Shown: in pieces, positions 14,789 to 24,068 of the stretch
Layout: each line of letters begins with the position of its first letter
How positions within the stretch are numbered: the first letter of the stretch is position 1
Assembly (NCBI RefSeq): GCF_036240795.1
Contig: NZ_CP108454.1
Coordinates: forward strand, 4,216,001 to 4,280,000
Direction of reading: 5' to 3'
Source: Streptomyces sp. NBC_01268
Lineage (GTDB): Bacteria; Actinomycetota; Actinomycetes; Streptomycetales; Streptomycetaceae
Length of the DNA stretch: 64,000 bases
The notes under the pieces: model-generated
The model's database searches: none
Told to the model about the DNA's origin: nothing
The model's input: the letters and a program-made list of their open reading frames with translations, nothing else
Position numbers and translations under genes: made by a program

Positions 14789-15925
14789 ATGGACGCCAGG
14801 AACGCCAGGAACGCCGTGGACGCCAGGAACGCCATGAACGCATCGGACGACGCCCTTCGTGCAGCGGACGCCCTCCGTGCGGCGGAGGGCGCACCTGCCG
14901 CACCCGCCGCACCCGCTGCCCCCGCCGCGCCGGAGACGCCCGTCCCGACCGGGCCCCGCCCGCCCCGCCCGCGGGTCCGCTGCCGAGCCCGCCGTCGGGC
15001 CTGCGCCGCGGCGGCCGCCGTCGCGGTGCTGGTGGCGACCGCGCTCCTGGCGGGGGCGGGAGCGGGCCGGGGGACCGACGGCCGGGGGACCGACGACCGA
15101 GGAACAGACGGCCGGAGGACCGACGGCCGGGGGACCGACGGCCCAAGGCCTGACGGCAGGGTGCCCGGCGGGCGGGCTGCCGCCCCTGCCGCCGCCCCCG
15201 CCGCCGCCCGCTACTTCACCGGCCGCGCCTTCGACACCTGCGACGCCCCGTCCCTCGCCGTGATGCGGGCCTGGCGGGCGTCCCCCTACCGCGCGGTCGG
15301 GGTGTACTTCGGCGGCCGCGGGCGGGGCTGCCGTGCGCAGCGGCAGCTCACTCCCGGGTGGGTCGCCTCGGTCCACGGCCTCGGCTGGCGGCTGCTGCCG
15401 CTGTTCGTCGGCTCGCAGGCCCCGTGCGTGCTGTCCGAGGCCAAGCGGCGGTACGCGATCGGCCGCACCCCCTGGACCCAGGGCACCCGCGAGGCCGGGG
15501 ACGCGGTGCGGGCGGCCCGTGCCCTCGGGTTCGACGCGGCGAGCCCGCTCTACCTCGACATGGAGGCGTACCGGATCGGCGACGCCGGCTGCGCCGCGAC
15601 GACCCTGCGCTTCGTGCGGGCGTGGAGCCGGGAGGTGCGGCGGCACGGCTACCTGCCGGGCTTCTACAGCAGCGCCGAGACGGGGGTCCGGCACCTGGAG
15701 CGGGAGCGGCGGGCGGGGACGGCGGACCTGCCGTCGGTGATGTGGTTCGCGCGCTGGCGCGGGGTGCCCACGCTGGAGGCGGAGGCGGTGCTCGCCGCGC
15801 CGGCCTGGCAGCCGCACGGCCGGATCCACCAGTACGCGGGGAACGTCTCGGAGACGTACGGCGGCCGGCGGCTGCGGATCGACCGCAGCCTCGTCGACGC
15901 CCCGGTCGCCCGGGTCCGACCCTGA
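14789..15925 (+). CDS. Exported DUF1906 glycoside-hydrolase-like protein
   Basis: A protein of about 378 residues if started at ATG 14789; GTG 14753 is also possible and neither has a good ribosome site. The N-terminus is an odd Asp/Ala/Arg/Asn repeat, then an Arg-rich stretch and one membrane/signal segment (AAAAAVAVLVATALLAGAGA), then a GTDGR-type tandem linker. The rest, from YFTGRAFDTCDAPSLAVMRA, is the TIM-barrel-like DUF1906 domain (Rv2525c family) with LYLDMEAY as acidic strand. Proteins of this family act outside the membrane, probably on cell-wall glycans; substrate unknown. Confidence 0.75.
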   Translation: MDARNARNAVDARNAMNASDDALRAADALRAAEGAPAAPAAPAAPAAPETPVPTGPRPPRPRVRCRARRRACAAAAAVAVLVATALLAGAGAGRGTDGRGTDDRGTDGRRTDGRGTDGPRPDGRVPGGRAAAPAAAPAAARYFTGRAFDTCDAPSLAVMRAWRASPYRAVGVYFGGRGRGCRAQRQLTPGWVASVHGLGWRLLPLFVGSQAPCVLSEAKRRYAIGRTPWTQGTREAGDAVRAARALGFDAASPLYLDMEAYRIGDAGCAATTLRFVRAWSREVRRHGYLPGFYSSAETGVRHLERERRAGTADLPSVMWFARWRGVPTLEAEAVLAAPAWQPHGRIHQYAGNVSETYGGRRLRIDRSLVDAPVARVRP

Positions 15926-16050
15926 CCCGGAGGTCCGGGTGCTCCACCTGAAGGAGGTCCGGCAGGCCCCACCCCTACAACCTGAGGGGGAGTGCGGTTC
16001 GGGACCTGGGGCCGATCCCCGGCGGGGTCGGGCGCTCATAGCGTGGAGCC

Positions 16051-16632
16051 ATGACTCCGCCGCCTTCTGGCCCCGTCTGTGCCGGCGCCTCGCAGTACGC
16101 GACGTACCCGTCGCTCGTGACGCGCCCGTCCGCCGCGACGTACCCGTCGTTCACCTCGTACGTACGGGCTCGCGGCCCCGTCCTCCTCCGCACCGCGCGC
16201 TCGCTGACGGCGAACCCGTCGGACGCGGAGGACCTGCTGCAGACGGCGCTGGCCAAGACCTTCGTCGCCTGGGAGCGCATCGAGGACCACCGCGCCCTGG
16301 ACGGCTACGTCCGCCGCGCGCTGCTGAACACCCGCACGTCCCAGTGGCGCAAGCGCAAGGTCGACGAGTTCGCCTGCGAGGAGCTGCCGGAGCCGGCCGG
16401 GCTGCCGGAGCCGGACCCGGCCGAACGCCAGGTGCTGCACGACGCCATGTGGCGCGCGGTGATGAAGCTGCCCGACCGTCAGCGCGCGATGGTCGTCCTC
16501 AGGTATTACGAGGACCTGAGCGAGGCGCAGACCGCCGAGGTGCTCGGCGTCTCCGTCGGCACGGTCAAGAGCGCGGTCTCGCGGGCGCTCGGCAAGCTGC
16601 GCGAGGACCCGGAGCTCTCCCCCGTACGGTGA
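16051..16632 (+). CDS. SigE-family (ECF) RNA polymerase sigma factor
   Basis: A 193-residue sigma-70 family factor. Region 2 (SYVRARGPVLLRTARSL to VRRALLNTRTSQWRKRK) and region 4 (LPDRQRAMVVLRYYEDLSEA with HTH AEVLGVSVGTVKSAVSRAL) are complete. The first 30 residues are a repeated TYPS-rich head. No anti-sigma gene adjoins. SigE-family factors of this kind are numerous in Streptomyces; the regulon is not deducible. The upstream gap (15926-16050) should hold its promoter. Confidence 0.85.
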   Translation: MTPPPSGPVCAGASQYATYPSLVTRPSAATYPSFTSYVRARGPVLLRTARSLTANPSDAEDLLQTALAKTFVAWERIEDHRALDGYVRRALLNTRTSQWRKRKVDEFACEELPEPAGLPEPDPAERQVLHDAMWRAVMKLPDRQRAMVVLRYYEDLSEAQTAEVLGVSVGTVKSAVSRALGKLREDPELSPVR

Positions 16633-16792
16633 GGGCGCCCCAGCCCCGTCCCGCCGGGCCCCGACCCGTTCCGGCAGCCCCCAGCCCGTCCCGCCGGCCC
16701 CAGCCCGTCCCGCCGGGCCCCCGTCCTTCCCGACGGCCTCTGACGGCCCCGACAGGCCCCGACAGGCCCCGACCGGGCGTTACCCTCGGTTA

Positions 16793-16810
16793 TGCCAGTG
16801 ATCACTGGCA
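16793..16810 (+). promoter_or_regulatory. 18-bp palindromic operator upstream of acyl-CoA synthetase
   Basis: TGCCAGTGATCACTGGCA is a perfect 18-bp palindrome 91 bases before the synthetase start, flanked by TTA/AAT. It is the size of a TetR/FadR-type fatty-acid regulator site. The preceding 16640-16780 is C-rich tandem CCCGTCCCGCCGG sequence and holds no gene. Confidence 0.6.
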
Positions 16811-16901
16811 AATTCGTACTCCTGGGTAGTGACATACCGCGTGGTACGTGCGCAGAATCGGCACATCCTTACTGCCGCGTAGCGCCCTCGGGAGGACGCC
16901 C

Positions 16902-18554
16902 GTGCTCAGCACCATGCAGGACGTACCGCTGACCGTGACCCGCATCCTGAACCACGGGATGACCATTCACGGGAAGTCCACCATCACCACGTGGACCGGG
17001 GAGGGCGAGCCGCAGCGCCGCACCTTCGCCGAGACCGGTGCCCGGGTCGCCCAGCTGGCCCACGCCCTGCGCGACGAACTCGGCGTCACCGACGACGAGC
17101 GGGTCGCGACCCTCATGTGGAACAACGCCGAGCACGTCGAGGCGTACTTCGCGATCCCCGCCATGGGCGCGATCGTCCACACCCTCAACCTGCGCCTCCC
17201 GGCCGAGCAGCTGGCCTGGATCGTCAACCACGCCGCCGACCGCGTCGTCCTCGTCAACGGCTCGCTCCTCCCGCTCCTCGCCCCGCTGCTGCCGCACCTG
17301 CCGACCATCGAGCACGTCGTCGTGACCGGCCCCGGCGACCGCGCCCTCCTCGACGGCACGGCCCCCCGGGTGCACGAGTACGAGGAGCTGATCGCCGGCC
17401 GCCCCACCACGTACGCCTGGCCCGAGCTGGACGAGCGCGCCGCCGCCGCCATGTGCTACACCTCCGGCACCACCGGCGACCCCAAGGGCGTCGTCTACTC
17501 GCACCGTTCGATCTACCTGCACTCCATGCAGGTGAACATGTCCGAGTCGATGGGCCTGACCGACCAGGACACCACCCTCGTCGTGGTGCCGCAGTTCCAC
17601 GTGCTGGCCTGGGGCCTGCCGCACGCCACCTTCATGACCGGCATCAACATGCTCATGCCGGATCGTTTCCTCCAGCCGGCCCCGCTCGCCGACATGATCG
17701 AGGCCGAGAAGCCGACCCACGCCGCCGCCGTCCCCACCATCTGGCAGGGCCTGCTCGCCGAGGTCACCGCCCGCCCCCGCGACCTGACCTCCATGGCCCA
17801 GGTCACCATCGGCGGCGCCGCCTGTCCGCCCTCCCTCATGGAGGCGTACGACAAGCTGGGCGTCCGCCTCTGCCACGCCTGGGGCATGACGGAGACCTCC
17901 CCGCTCGGCACCATGGCCCACCCGCCGGCCGGTCTCACCCCCGAGGAGGAGTGGCCCTACCGCGTCACGCAGGGCCGCTTCCCCGCCGGCGTCGAGGCCC
18001 GGCTGGTCGGCCCCGGCGGCGAGTTCCTGCCCTGGGACGGCGAGTCGGCCGGTGAGCTGGAGGTCCGCGGCAACTGGATCGCCGGCGCCTACTACGGCGG
18101 CGCCGCGGGCGGCGAGCTGCGCCCCGAGGACAAGTTCAGCGCGGACGGCTGGCTCAAGACCGGCGACGTCGGCGTCATCAGCTCCGACGGCTTCCTCACC
18201 CTCACCGACCGCGCGAAGGACGTCATCAAGTCGGGCGGCGAGTGGATCTCCTCCGTCGAGCTGGAGAACGCCCTGATGGCCCACCCGGCCGTCGCCGAGG
18301 CCGCCGTCGTCGCCGTACCGGACGAGAAGTGGGGCGAGCGCCCGCTCGCGACCGTCGTGCTCAAGGAGGGCGCGAGCGCGGACTACGACGAGCTGAGGGC
18401 CTTCCTCGCCACCGAGGGCGGCATCGCCAAGTGGCAGCTCCCGGAGCGCTGGGCGATCGTGCCGACCGTCCCGAAGACGAGCGTCGGGAAGTTCGACAAG
18501 AAGGTGATCCGCAAGCAGTACGCGGAGGGCGACCTGGACGTCACCCAGCTGTAG
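16902..18554 (+). CDS. Fatty-acyl-CoA synthetase (AMP-binding family)
   Basis: A 550-residue adenylating enzyme that activates fatty acids to CoA thioesters. GTG 16902 is chosen for the GGAGGA five bases upstream; ATG 16914 is an alternative. Motifs: P-loop-like [16 protein letters not shown] (near 190), [12 protein letters not shown] (about 325), and the hinge/catalytic end [15 protein letters not shown] with [15 protein letters not shown] carrying the adenylation lysine. It is cytoplasmic and stands alone. The length is normal for medium/long-chain acyl-CoA ligases of actinobacteria. Confidence 0.9.
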   Translation: MLSTMQDVPLTVTRILNHGMTIHGKSTITTWTGEGEPQRRTFAETGARVAQLAHALRDELGVTDDERVATLMWNNAEHVEAYFAIPAMGAIVHTLNLRLPAEQLAWIVNHAADRVVLVNGSLLPLLAPLLPHLPTIEHVVVTGPGDRALLDGTAPRVHEYEELIAGRPTTYAWPELDERAAAAMCYTSGTTGDPKGVVYSHRSIYLHSMQVNMSESMGLTDQDTTLVVVPQFHVLAWGLPHATFMTGINMLMPDRFLQPAPLADMIEAEKPTHAAAVPTIWQGLLAEVTARPRDLTSMAQVTIGGAACPPSLMEAYDKLGVRLCHAWGMTETSPLGTMAHPPAGLTPEEEWPYRVTQGRFPAGVEARLVGPGGEFLPWDGESAGELEVRGNWIAGAYYGGAAGGELRPEDKFSADGWLKTGDVGVISSDGFLTLTDRAKDVIKSGGEWISSVELENALMAHPAVAEAAVVAVPDEKWGERPLATVVLKEGASADYDELRAFLATEGGIAKWQLPERWAIVPTVPKTSVGKFDKKVIRKQYAEGDLDVTQL

Positions 18555-18555
18555 C

Positions 18556-18639
18556 CCCCGCGACGCCGGCACCGACCGGCACCGACTGCCACCCACCGGC
18601 ACCGACCGGCACCCACCGGCACCGACTGCCACCCACCGG
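18556..18639. repeat. Tandem CACCGACCGGCAC repeat
   Basis: About six copies of a 12-13-base CACCGACCGGCAC/CACCCACCGGCAC unit follow the synthetase stop. It is probably a slippage minisatellite and has no coding sense. Confidence 0.6.
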
Positions 18640-18666
18640 CCCGTACGTGCGTACCGCGCGTACGGG
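18640..18666. terminator. Bidirectional terminator
   Basis: A perfect 8-bp inverted repeat, CCCGTACG/CGTACGGG (18640-18647 with 18659-18666), touches the stop codon of the leftward kinase-like gene and ends the rightward synthetase gene. Confidence 0.55.
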
Positions 18667-21600
18667 CTAGTTGGTGCCGATCTTCGCGAGCAGGTCGACG
18701 ATCCGGGCCTGCACCTCGTCGCTGGTCGAGCGCTCGGCGAGGAACAGCACCGTCTCGCCCGAGGAGAGCGTGGGCAGTTCGGCCTCGTCGAGCCCGGCGG
18801 AGGTGTAGACGACGAGCGGGGTGCGGTTCAACTGCCCGTTCGCGCGCAGCCAGTCGATGATCCCGGCCCGGCGGCGGCGCACCTGCATCAGGTCCATCAC
18901 CACCAGGTTCGGGCGCATCTGCGCGGCCAGCGTGACCGCTTCGGTGTCGGTCGCCGCCCGCGCCACCTGCATCCCGCGCCGCTCCAGCGTCGCCGCGAGC
19001 GCCTGCGCGATGTCGTCGTGCTCCTCGATGAGCAGGACGCGGGACGGGTGCTGCTCACTGTCCCGCGGGGCCAGCGCCTTGAGCAGGACGGCGGGATCGG
19101 CGCCGTACGCCGCTTCCCGGGTGGCCTGCCCGAGCCCGGCCGCGAGCAGGACGGGCACCTCGGCGGCGACGGCCGCCTGGCGCAGCGACTGCAGCGCGGT
19201 CCGGGTGATGGGCCCGGTCAGCGGGTCGACGAAGAGCGCGGCCGGGAAGGCGGCGATCTGCGCGTCGACCTCCTCGCGGGAGTGCACGATCACCGGCCGG
19301 TAGCCGCGGTCGCTCAGCGCCTGCTGGGTGGAGACGTCCGGCGCGGGCCAGACCAGCAGCCTGCGGGGGTTGTCCAGCGGCTCCGGGGGCAGCTCGTCGT
19401 CGACGGGCTGGGGCAGCGGCTGGTTCGACACCTCGACCGCACCGCCGGGCCCGTCCAGCGGCTCCGGCCCCTCGGCCGAGCCCTCGGCGGGCGCCCCTAT
19501 GGCGTACGCGCGCCCCTCGGGGGCCGCGGCGGGCGCCGGGATCGGGGCGGGCTTGGGGGCGGGCGGCACGGGCGGCATGGTGGGCACGGGCGGCATGGCC
19601 GGTAGGGGCTGGGCCGCGGGCAGCGGGTGCGGCCTGGCGGCCGCCTCCGGAGCCGGGGCGGAGCCCGGACGGCTCTCCTCGGCGGGGTTGCCCAGCTTGC
19701 GGCGCCGACCGGAGGGATTGGGCTGGCCGTTGGGCTGTGCTGCGGCGGGGCTCGCCGGGGCCGGGGTCGGGGTTTGCGCCGGGGCCGGGGCCGGGGTCGG
19801 GGCCTGGGCCGGGTGGGCGAAGGGGACGCCCTGCCCGAGGGTGCGGACGCTGAACGCCCGCCCCTGGGTCGAGTCCGTGCCGGGCACGGAGCCGGGTACG
19901 GAGCCGGGCACGGAGCGGGCCGCCGGAACCTCCGGCGGCAGCGGCACGGACCCCGTGCCCGTCCCGCTGGTGGTCTCCTGCGGCCCACGGCGCCGCCCGG
20001 GCAGCGGATGCGGCTGCGGCGGGGTGTGATCGTCCTCGGGAAGCGCCCGTACGGCCTCGTGGCGCTCCGCGTGCTCCGGCCCCCGCACCTGCTCCAGGGC
20101 GGGGACGGGCGCGGGCTCCAGGAGGGCCTCCGAGTCGCGGTCGGCCTCGGCCGGCGGCAGCGCGAACGGCGTGCGCGGCCCCGCCTCCGCCGCCGCGGCC
20201 CGCTCCTGCGCTGCCGCGAGCGCCCGGCGCCTGCGCCCGGTCGGCTGGGCGGGCGACTCCTCGGACGCGACGGCGGGCAGGGCGAGCGCGGGGGCGAGCG
20301 CGTTGTGCGGCGGCACATCGACCGGCACGCCCTGCGGGGGAACGGTGTCACCGAGCGCCGGACGGGCCTGTGCGCCCTCGGCGGCGGTCACGACGGCACC
20401 CTCGGCGGGTCGCCCACGGCGCCGCCCGGTCCCGGTCGGTTCGACGGGCCCGGCGTTCTGAGCCGGGATCAGCTCACCCTGCGCGCCCGCGGGGACCCCC
20501 GCGGCGGGCGTGTCGCCCGTACGGCCCCGGCGGCGGCCGGTCGGTTCGGGAGCGGCGCCGTCCTCGGGAGCGAGCGGGCTCTCCAGGAAGGCGTCGGTGG
20601 AAGCACGCCGGGCCCGGCGGCGACCGCCGCCGTTGGTGCCGTCCTGGGAGGCGACGGGCTCGGCGGGGACGGCGGACGGACCCTCCGGCACGACGGCCGG
20701 AGCGGCGTCCCCGGCTCCCCCGACGGCGCCGGCGTCCCCGGCCTCCCCGCCCCCGGCGGCCTGCGCGGGTACGGGAGGCAACGCGGGCAGCTCCCGGCCG
20801 CCCCCTGCCCCTGCCTCGGCTCCTGCCGCCGTACCCAGCTCACGCGCGGGACCCAGCTCGGGCCGGCCCCCGGCGTCCGGGGCGGCGGGCGGCGCGGCGA
20901 CGGTCCCGCGCCCCGCGCCGAGGGGAACCTCGACGACGTAGGCGCTGCCGGTCGTCCCCGGCACCTCGTGCGTCTGCACGACACCGCCGTGGGCGTCGAC
21001 GATCCCGCGCACGATCGGCTGGTGGACGGGGTCGCCGCCCGCGTACGGCCCGCGGACCTCGATGCGGACGACGTCGCCGCGCTGTGCGGCCGCGACGACG
21101 ATCGTGGAGTCGGCGTAGCCGCTCGGCTGGGCGGCCTTGTTCTTGCCGGTGGCGTCGACCCCGGCGACGTCGGCGACGAGGTGGGCCAGCGCCGTGACGA
21201 GCCGTGCGGCGTCGACCTCGGCCTCGATCGGCGGCGCGTGGACGGCGAACTGGGCGCGGCCGGGCCCGATCAGCTCGACGGCGTGGTCGATGCCGGCCGT
21301 GACGATCTTGTCGAGGAGGACGACGTCCTTGTCGAGGGCCTCGGCGCCGGCGTCGAGCCGCTGGTAGCCGAGGACGTTGTCGACGAGGGTGGTCATCCGG
21401 GTGTATCCGGCGGCCAGATGGTGCAGGACCTGGTTCGCCTCGGGCCACAGCTGCCCGGCGTCGTCGGCGGCGAGGGTGCCGAGCTGGGTGCGCAGCTCCT
21501 CCAGGGGCCCGCGCAGGGAGTCGGCGAGCACGGCGGTGAGCTGCTCGTGCCGGGCGGAGAGCTCGGCGTACCGCTCGCGCTGCTGCTCCAGCTCGGCCAG

Positions 21601-22455
21601 GTGCCGTTCGGCACGGTCGGCGGCCTCGCCGGCGTGCTGCTCGACGAGCTGCTCGTACGGCCTGCGGTCGGTGAAGGTCATGACGGCGCCGACGAGCTGG
21701 TCCCCGTCCCGTACCGGCGCGGTGGTCAGGTCGACCGGCACGCGGTCGCCGTTCTTCGACCAGAGCACCTGGCCGCGGACGCGGTGCTTGCGGCCGGACT
21801 TGAGGGTGTCGGCGAGCGGCGACTCGGCGTACGGGAAGGGCTCGCCGTCCGGGCGGGAGTGCAGCACCAGGGTGTGCAGCTCCTTGCCGCCGAGGTCGGT
21901 GGCGCGGAAGCCGAGGATCTGCGCGGCGGCCGGGTTGACCAGGACGACGCGCCCGTCGGTGTCGGTGCCGACGACGCCCTCGGCCGCGGCGCGCAGGATC
22001 ATCTCGGTCTGGCGCTGGGAGCGGGCGAGTTCGGCCTCGGTGTCGAGGGTGCCGGTGAGGTCGCGGACGACCAGCATGAGCAGCTCGTCACCGGTGTAGC
22101 TGCTGTACGAGTCGTAGGCCTCGCGCCCGTCCTCCAGGCTGGCGCTGGTCACCTCGACCGGGAACTCGCCGCCGTCGGTGCGGCGGGCGATCATCCGGGT
22201 CGGCGTGGTGCGCCCCCGCTCGTCGGCGGCCTCGGGGAGGCGCATCGAACCGGGGATGAGGCGGGAGTCGAACTCCGGCAGGAGATCCAGCAGCCCGCGC
22301 CCGACGAGCGCGGTGCCGGGCGTCTCGAACATGCCGAGGGCGATCGTGTTGGCGTTGACGACCGTGCCGTTGCAATTGACGAGCACGAGGCCGTCCGGGA
22401 GGGCGTCGAGTATGGCTGCGAGGCGAGCAGCGCCTCGGGATGGCCTGCTGCTCAC
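18667..22455 (-). CDS. Large PAS-kinase-like-receiver protein with degenerate kinase core
   Basis: A 1262-residue protein. GTG 22455-22453 is chosen for the GGAGGA ten bases upstream. Order: PAS (about 10-140), second PAS (155-275), coiled coil (275-330), a dimerisation helix reading VLADSLRGPLEELRTQL, an ATPase-like domain to about 530, a 500-residue Pro/Ala-rich region dotted with TGRRRGR-like motifs, a pseudo-receiver (about 1035-1130) and a C-terminal receiver with LVVMDLMQ. The histidine expected before the LRxPL motif is replaced by Asp, so autophosphorylation is unlikely. A scaffold or light/redox-sensing adaptor role is possible. Confidence 0.85.
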   Translation of the reverse strand: MSSRPSRGAARLAAILDALPDGLVLVNCNGTVVNANTIALGMFETPGTALVGRGLLDLLPEFDSRLIPGSMRLPEAADERGRTTPTRMIARRTDGGEFPVEVTSASLEDGREAYDSYSSYTGDELLMLVVRDLTGTLDTEAELARSQRQTEMILRAAAEGVVGTDTDGRVVLVNPAAAQILGFRATDLGGKELHTLVLHSRPDGEPFPYAESPLADTLKSGRKHRVRGQVLWSKNGDRVPVDLTTAPVRDGDQLVGAVMTFTDRRPYEQLVEQHAGEAADRAERHLAELEQQRERYAELSARHEQLTAVLADSLRGPLEELRTQLGTLAADDAGQLWPEANQVLHHLAAGYTRMTTLVDNVLGYQRLDAGAEALDKDVVLLDKIVTAGIDHAVELIGPGRAQFAVHAPPIEAEVDAARLVTALAHLVADVAGVDATGKNKAAQPSGYADSTIVVAAAQRGDVVRIEVRGPYAGGDPVHQPIVRGIVDAHGGVVQTHEVPGTTGSAYVVEVPLGAGRGTVAAPPAAPDAGGRPELGPARELGTAAGAEAGAGGGRELPALPPVPAQAAGGGEAGDAGAVGGAGDAAPAVVPEGPSAVPAEPVASQDGTNGGGRRRARRASTDAFLESPLAPEDGAAPEPTGRRRGRTGDTPAAGVPAGAQGELIPAQNAGPVEPTGTGRRRGRPAEGAVVTAAEGAQARPALGDTVPPQGVPVDVPPHNALAPALALPAVASEESPAQPTGRRRRALAAAQERAAAAEAGPRTPFALPPAEADRDSEALLEPAPVPALEQVRGPEHAERHEAVRALPEDDHTPPQPHPLPGRRRGPQETTSGTGTGSVPLPPEVPAARSVPGSVPGSVPGTDSTQGRAFSVRTLGQGVPFAHPAQAPTPAPAPAQTPTPAPASPAAAQPNGQPNPSGRRRKLGNPAEESRPGSAPAPEAAARPHPLPAAQPLPAMPPVPTMPPVPPAPKPAPIPAPAAAPEGRAYAIGAPAEGSAEGPEPLDGPGGAVEVSNQPLPQPVDDELPPEPLDNPRRLLVWPAPDVSTQQALSDRGYRPVIVHSREEVDAQIAAFPAALFVDPLTGPITRTALQSLRQAAVAAEVPVLLAAGLGQATREAAYGADPAVLLKALAPRDSEQHPSRVLLIEEHDDIAQALAATLERRGMQVARAATDTEAVTLAAQMRPNLVVMDLMQVRRRRAGIIDWLRANGQLNRTPLVVYTSAGLDEAELPTLSSGETVLFLAERSTSDEVQARIVDLLAKIGTN

Positions 22456-22593
22456 GACGACGGTTCCTCCCTGACCCACTGCACTTGCCTATCGCCTGTG
22501 CCTATCGCCTGTCGGCCGGGCCCATCTTGCCCCTCGGGTCGCGGCCTGTCACGGAGGGAGTCTAAGGGAGGCGCTCACTCCGCTCCCCGGGGC

Positions 22594-23031
22594 TCACCCC
22601 TGGACGCGGGGAAGAACGGGCCTCAGGTCGTCCCAGCGCCCGATCTCGCACCCGTTCGCGCGGGAGAAACGAGCGTCGATCGACCGCCCCTGCCAGTCGC
22701 CGGTGACGTGCGCGGTGGCGGGCCCGCCGTACTGCTGGGTGCACATCTGGTCCTTGGGCACGGGAGCGAACGGATTCACTCCGGCGGCGGCGAACTCCGC
22801 CAGCTTCTTGCAGGCGTTCCCGGCCGCGGGATGCGTCCCCCCGGGCGTCCCCTCGCACTCCAGCCGGAACGTCCCGTCGGCCTCGGTGCTCCCGGCGTCC
22901 GCGACGACGATCGTGAGGGAGTCGGGCACGGAGAACAGCGGCAACGGAGGCAACGCCCCGAGCCCGCCGCCCGAGGCGGCGGCGGTGACGGCGAGCGGGG
23001 CGAGGGTGGCGAGGACGAGGCGGCGCAGCAT
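22594..23031 (-). CDS. Subtilisin inhibitor-like (SSI family) secreted protein
   Basis: A 145-residue secreted protease inhibitor with a signal peptide (LVLATLAPLAVTAAASG). The mature domain has the four SSI cysteines (LECEGTPGG, GNACKKL, DQMCTQQY and NGCEI) and the typical GTHPAAG and GDWQGR strands. The reactive loop aligns as MCT-Q-QY where SSI has MCP-M-VY, so the P1 residue is Gln instead of the usual Met, Lys or Arg. It would act outside the cell on secreted subtilisin/trypsin-type proteases; the target preference is uncertain. Confidence 0.85.
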   Translation of the reverse strand: MLRRLVLATLAPLAVTAAASGGGLGALPPLPLFSVPDSLTIVVADAGSTEADGTFRLECEGTPGGTHPAAGNACKKLAEFAAAGVNPFAPVPKDQMCTQQYGGPATAHVTGDWQGRSIDARFSRANGCEIGRWDDLRPVLPRVQG

Positions 23032-23037
23032 GCGAAC

Positions 23038-23283
23038 TCCAGGAAGCGGCGGACGAAGAAGCGGGGGACCGAAGAACGGAGGACGGATGAACGGGGAACC
23101 GATGAACGGAGGGCGGGCAAGAACCCGGATGCCGAAGGGACCGGAGGAGCCGAGGGGACCAGAGGAGCCGAAGGGACCAGAGGAGCCGGGGAAGCAGGGG
23201 AAGCAGGGGAAGCGGGGGAAGCGGGGGAAGGCAGGGAGAAACAGGGGAAACAGGGAGAGCGCCAGCGGACGCCCCCTCCTCTA
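23038..23283. repeat. Purine-only tandem tract
   Basis: Almost 250 bases upstream of the inhibitor gene are nearly all G and A on the plus strand. They are built of GAGGAGCCGAAGGGACCA-like and GGGGAAGCA-like units. The tract separates the inhibitor gene from the tRNA-Ser region. There is no credible gene in it. Confidence 0.6.
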
Positions 23284-23455
23284 ACGCTCAGCCCCCCGCT
23301 CCGTTGCGCAACCGGGATGCGCCGGGTGGGGGGCGCGAGGGCGCGAGGGCTTTGCCCTGGGCCCCCGGGGCCTAGTACGGTGATAAGCGATTGGTGGCGC
23401 GGTGCTCGTCTGTGTCATCATCTGCACGCACCACTCGCGTACGCGCGGGGTGCGA

Positions 23456-23546
23456 GGAGGCGTCGCCTAGTCCGGTCTATGGCGCCGCACTGCTAATGCG
23501 GTTTGGGTCTTAAAGCCCATCGAGGGTTCAAATCCCTCCGCCTCCG
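23456..23546 (+). tRNA. tRNA-Ser (anticodon GCT)
   Basis: The full cloverleaf fits 91 bases: acceptor GGAGGCG/CGCCTCC, D arm with CTAGTCCGG, anticodon loop CTGCTAA, long class II variable arm, T arm GAGGG-TTCAAAT-CCCTC and discriminator G. CCA is not encoded. It reads serine codons AGC/AGU. Confidence 0.95.
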
Positions 23547-23552
23547 CCCACC

Positions 23553-23581
23553 GAAGCCCCGGCCCCCAAGGCCGGGGCTTC
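23553..23581 (+). terminator. Terminator after tRNA-Ser(GCT)
   Basis: A perfect 12-bp inverted repeat, GAAGCCCCGGCC with its complement (23553-23564 and 23570-23581), has a five-base loop and starts six bases after the tRNA. Confidence 0.75.
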
Positions 23582-23745
23582 GCTCGTTCCCGGCCCTCAC
23601 GCCGGAACCCGCGCCCCCGCGCCACGGCACTGTGACCCCGGTCTCTTTCCCGCCATTCCAGCCCCACCAGGCCCGCCGCCGGCTCCGGCCCCGTTCCGCC
23701 CTCGTCCGACGTTTTCGCAGGTCACAAGGGGTGTGGTCTATGGAT

Positions 23746-23774
23746 TTCACATGACGGCGGCAGTCATGTAATGT
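23746..23774 (+). promoter_or_regulatory. Promoter of tRNA-Arg
   Basis: TTCACA (23746-23751), a 17-base gap and TAATGT (23769-23774) form a good sigma-70 type promoter about 60 bases before the mature tRNA. Confidence 0.55.
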
Positions 23775-23833
23775 TCTTCCTGTCGCCGCGAGCGGGTCGA
23801 AAGACCGGGGAGCGAAGACGAAAAACAAAACAA

Positions 23834-23906
23834 GCACTCGTAGCTTAACGGATAGAGCATCTGACTACGGATCAGAAGGTTGCAGGTTCGAATCCTGCCG
23901 AGTGCA
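23834..23906 (+). tRNA. tRNA-Arg (anticodon ACG)
   Basis: A standard 73-base cloverleaf: acceptor GCACTCG/CGAGTGC, anticodon loop CTACGGA, T arm GCAGG-TTCGAAT-CCTGC, discriminator A. A34 must become inosine to read CGU/CGC/CGA codons. The enzyme for that, TadA, is encoded at 52028-52522 in this window. Confidence 0.95.
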
Positions 23907-23913
23907 CATGGAC

Positions 23914-23943
23914 AAGAGGCCCGGACGAGAGTCCGGGCCTCTT
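23914..23943 (+). terminator. Terminator after tRNA-Arg
   Basis: A perfect 13-bp inverted repeat (AAGAGGCCCGGAC and complement, 23914-23926 with 23931-23943) has a GAGA loop. Confidence 0.8.
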
Positions 23944-24068
23944 GCTTTGCGTTGTGGTGTGCGGCCCGGCCCCGTTGACAGTGGTACTTGAACGCGTTCA
24001 GGATGATGTTCGCCGCCTTCTTGAGGCGTCGCCCCTGGGCATGTGCGAGACACGAGAGGCAGGGTCGT

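Noticed and set aside
23038..23283. CRISPR-like array.
   Set aside because: Repeat units are short, contiguous and degenerate, with no unique spacers or cas genes.
19627..23496. A 1289-codon rightward frame opposite the PAS/receiver gene and inhibitor.
   Set aside because: It is the antisense shadow of high-GC coding DNA; its product is Arg/Gly low complexity with no domain, while the minus strand has clear PAS, receiver and SSI domains.
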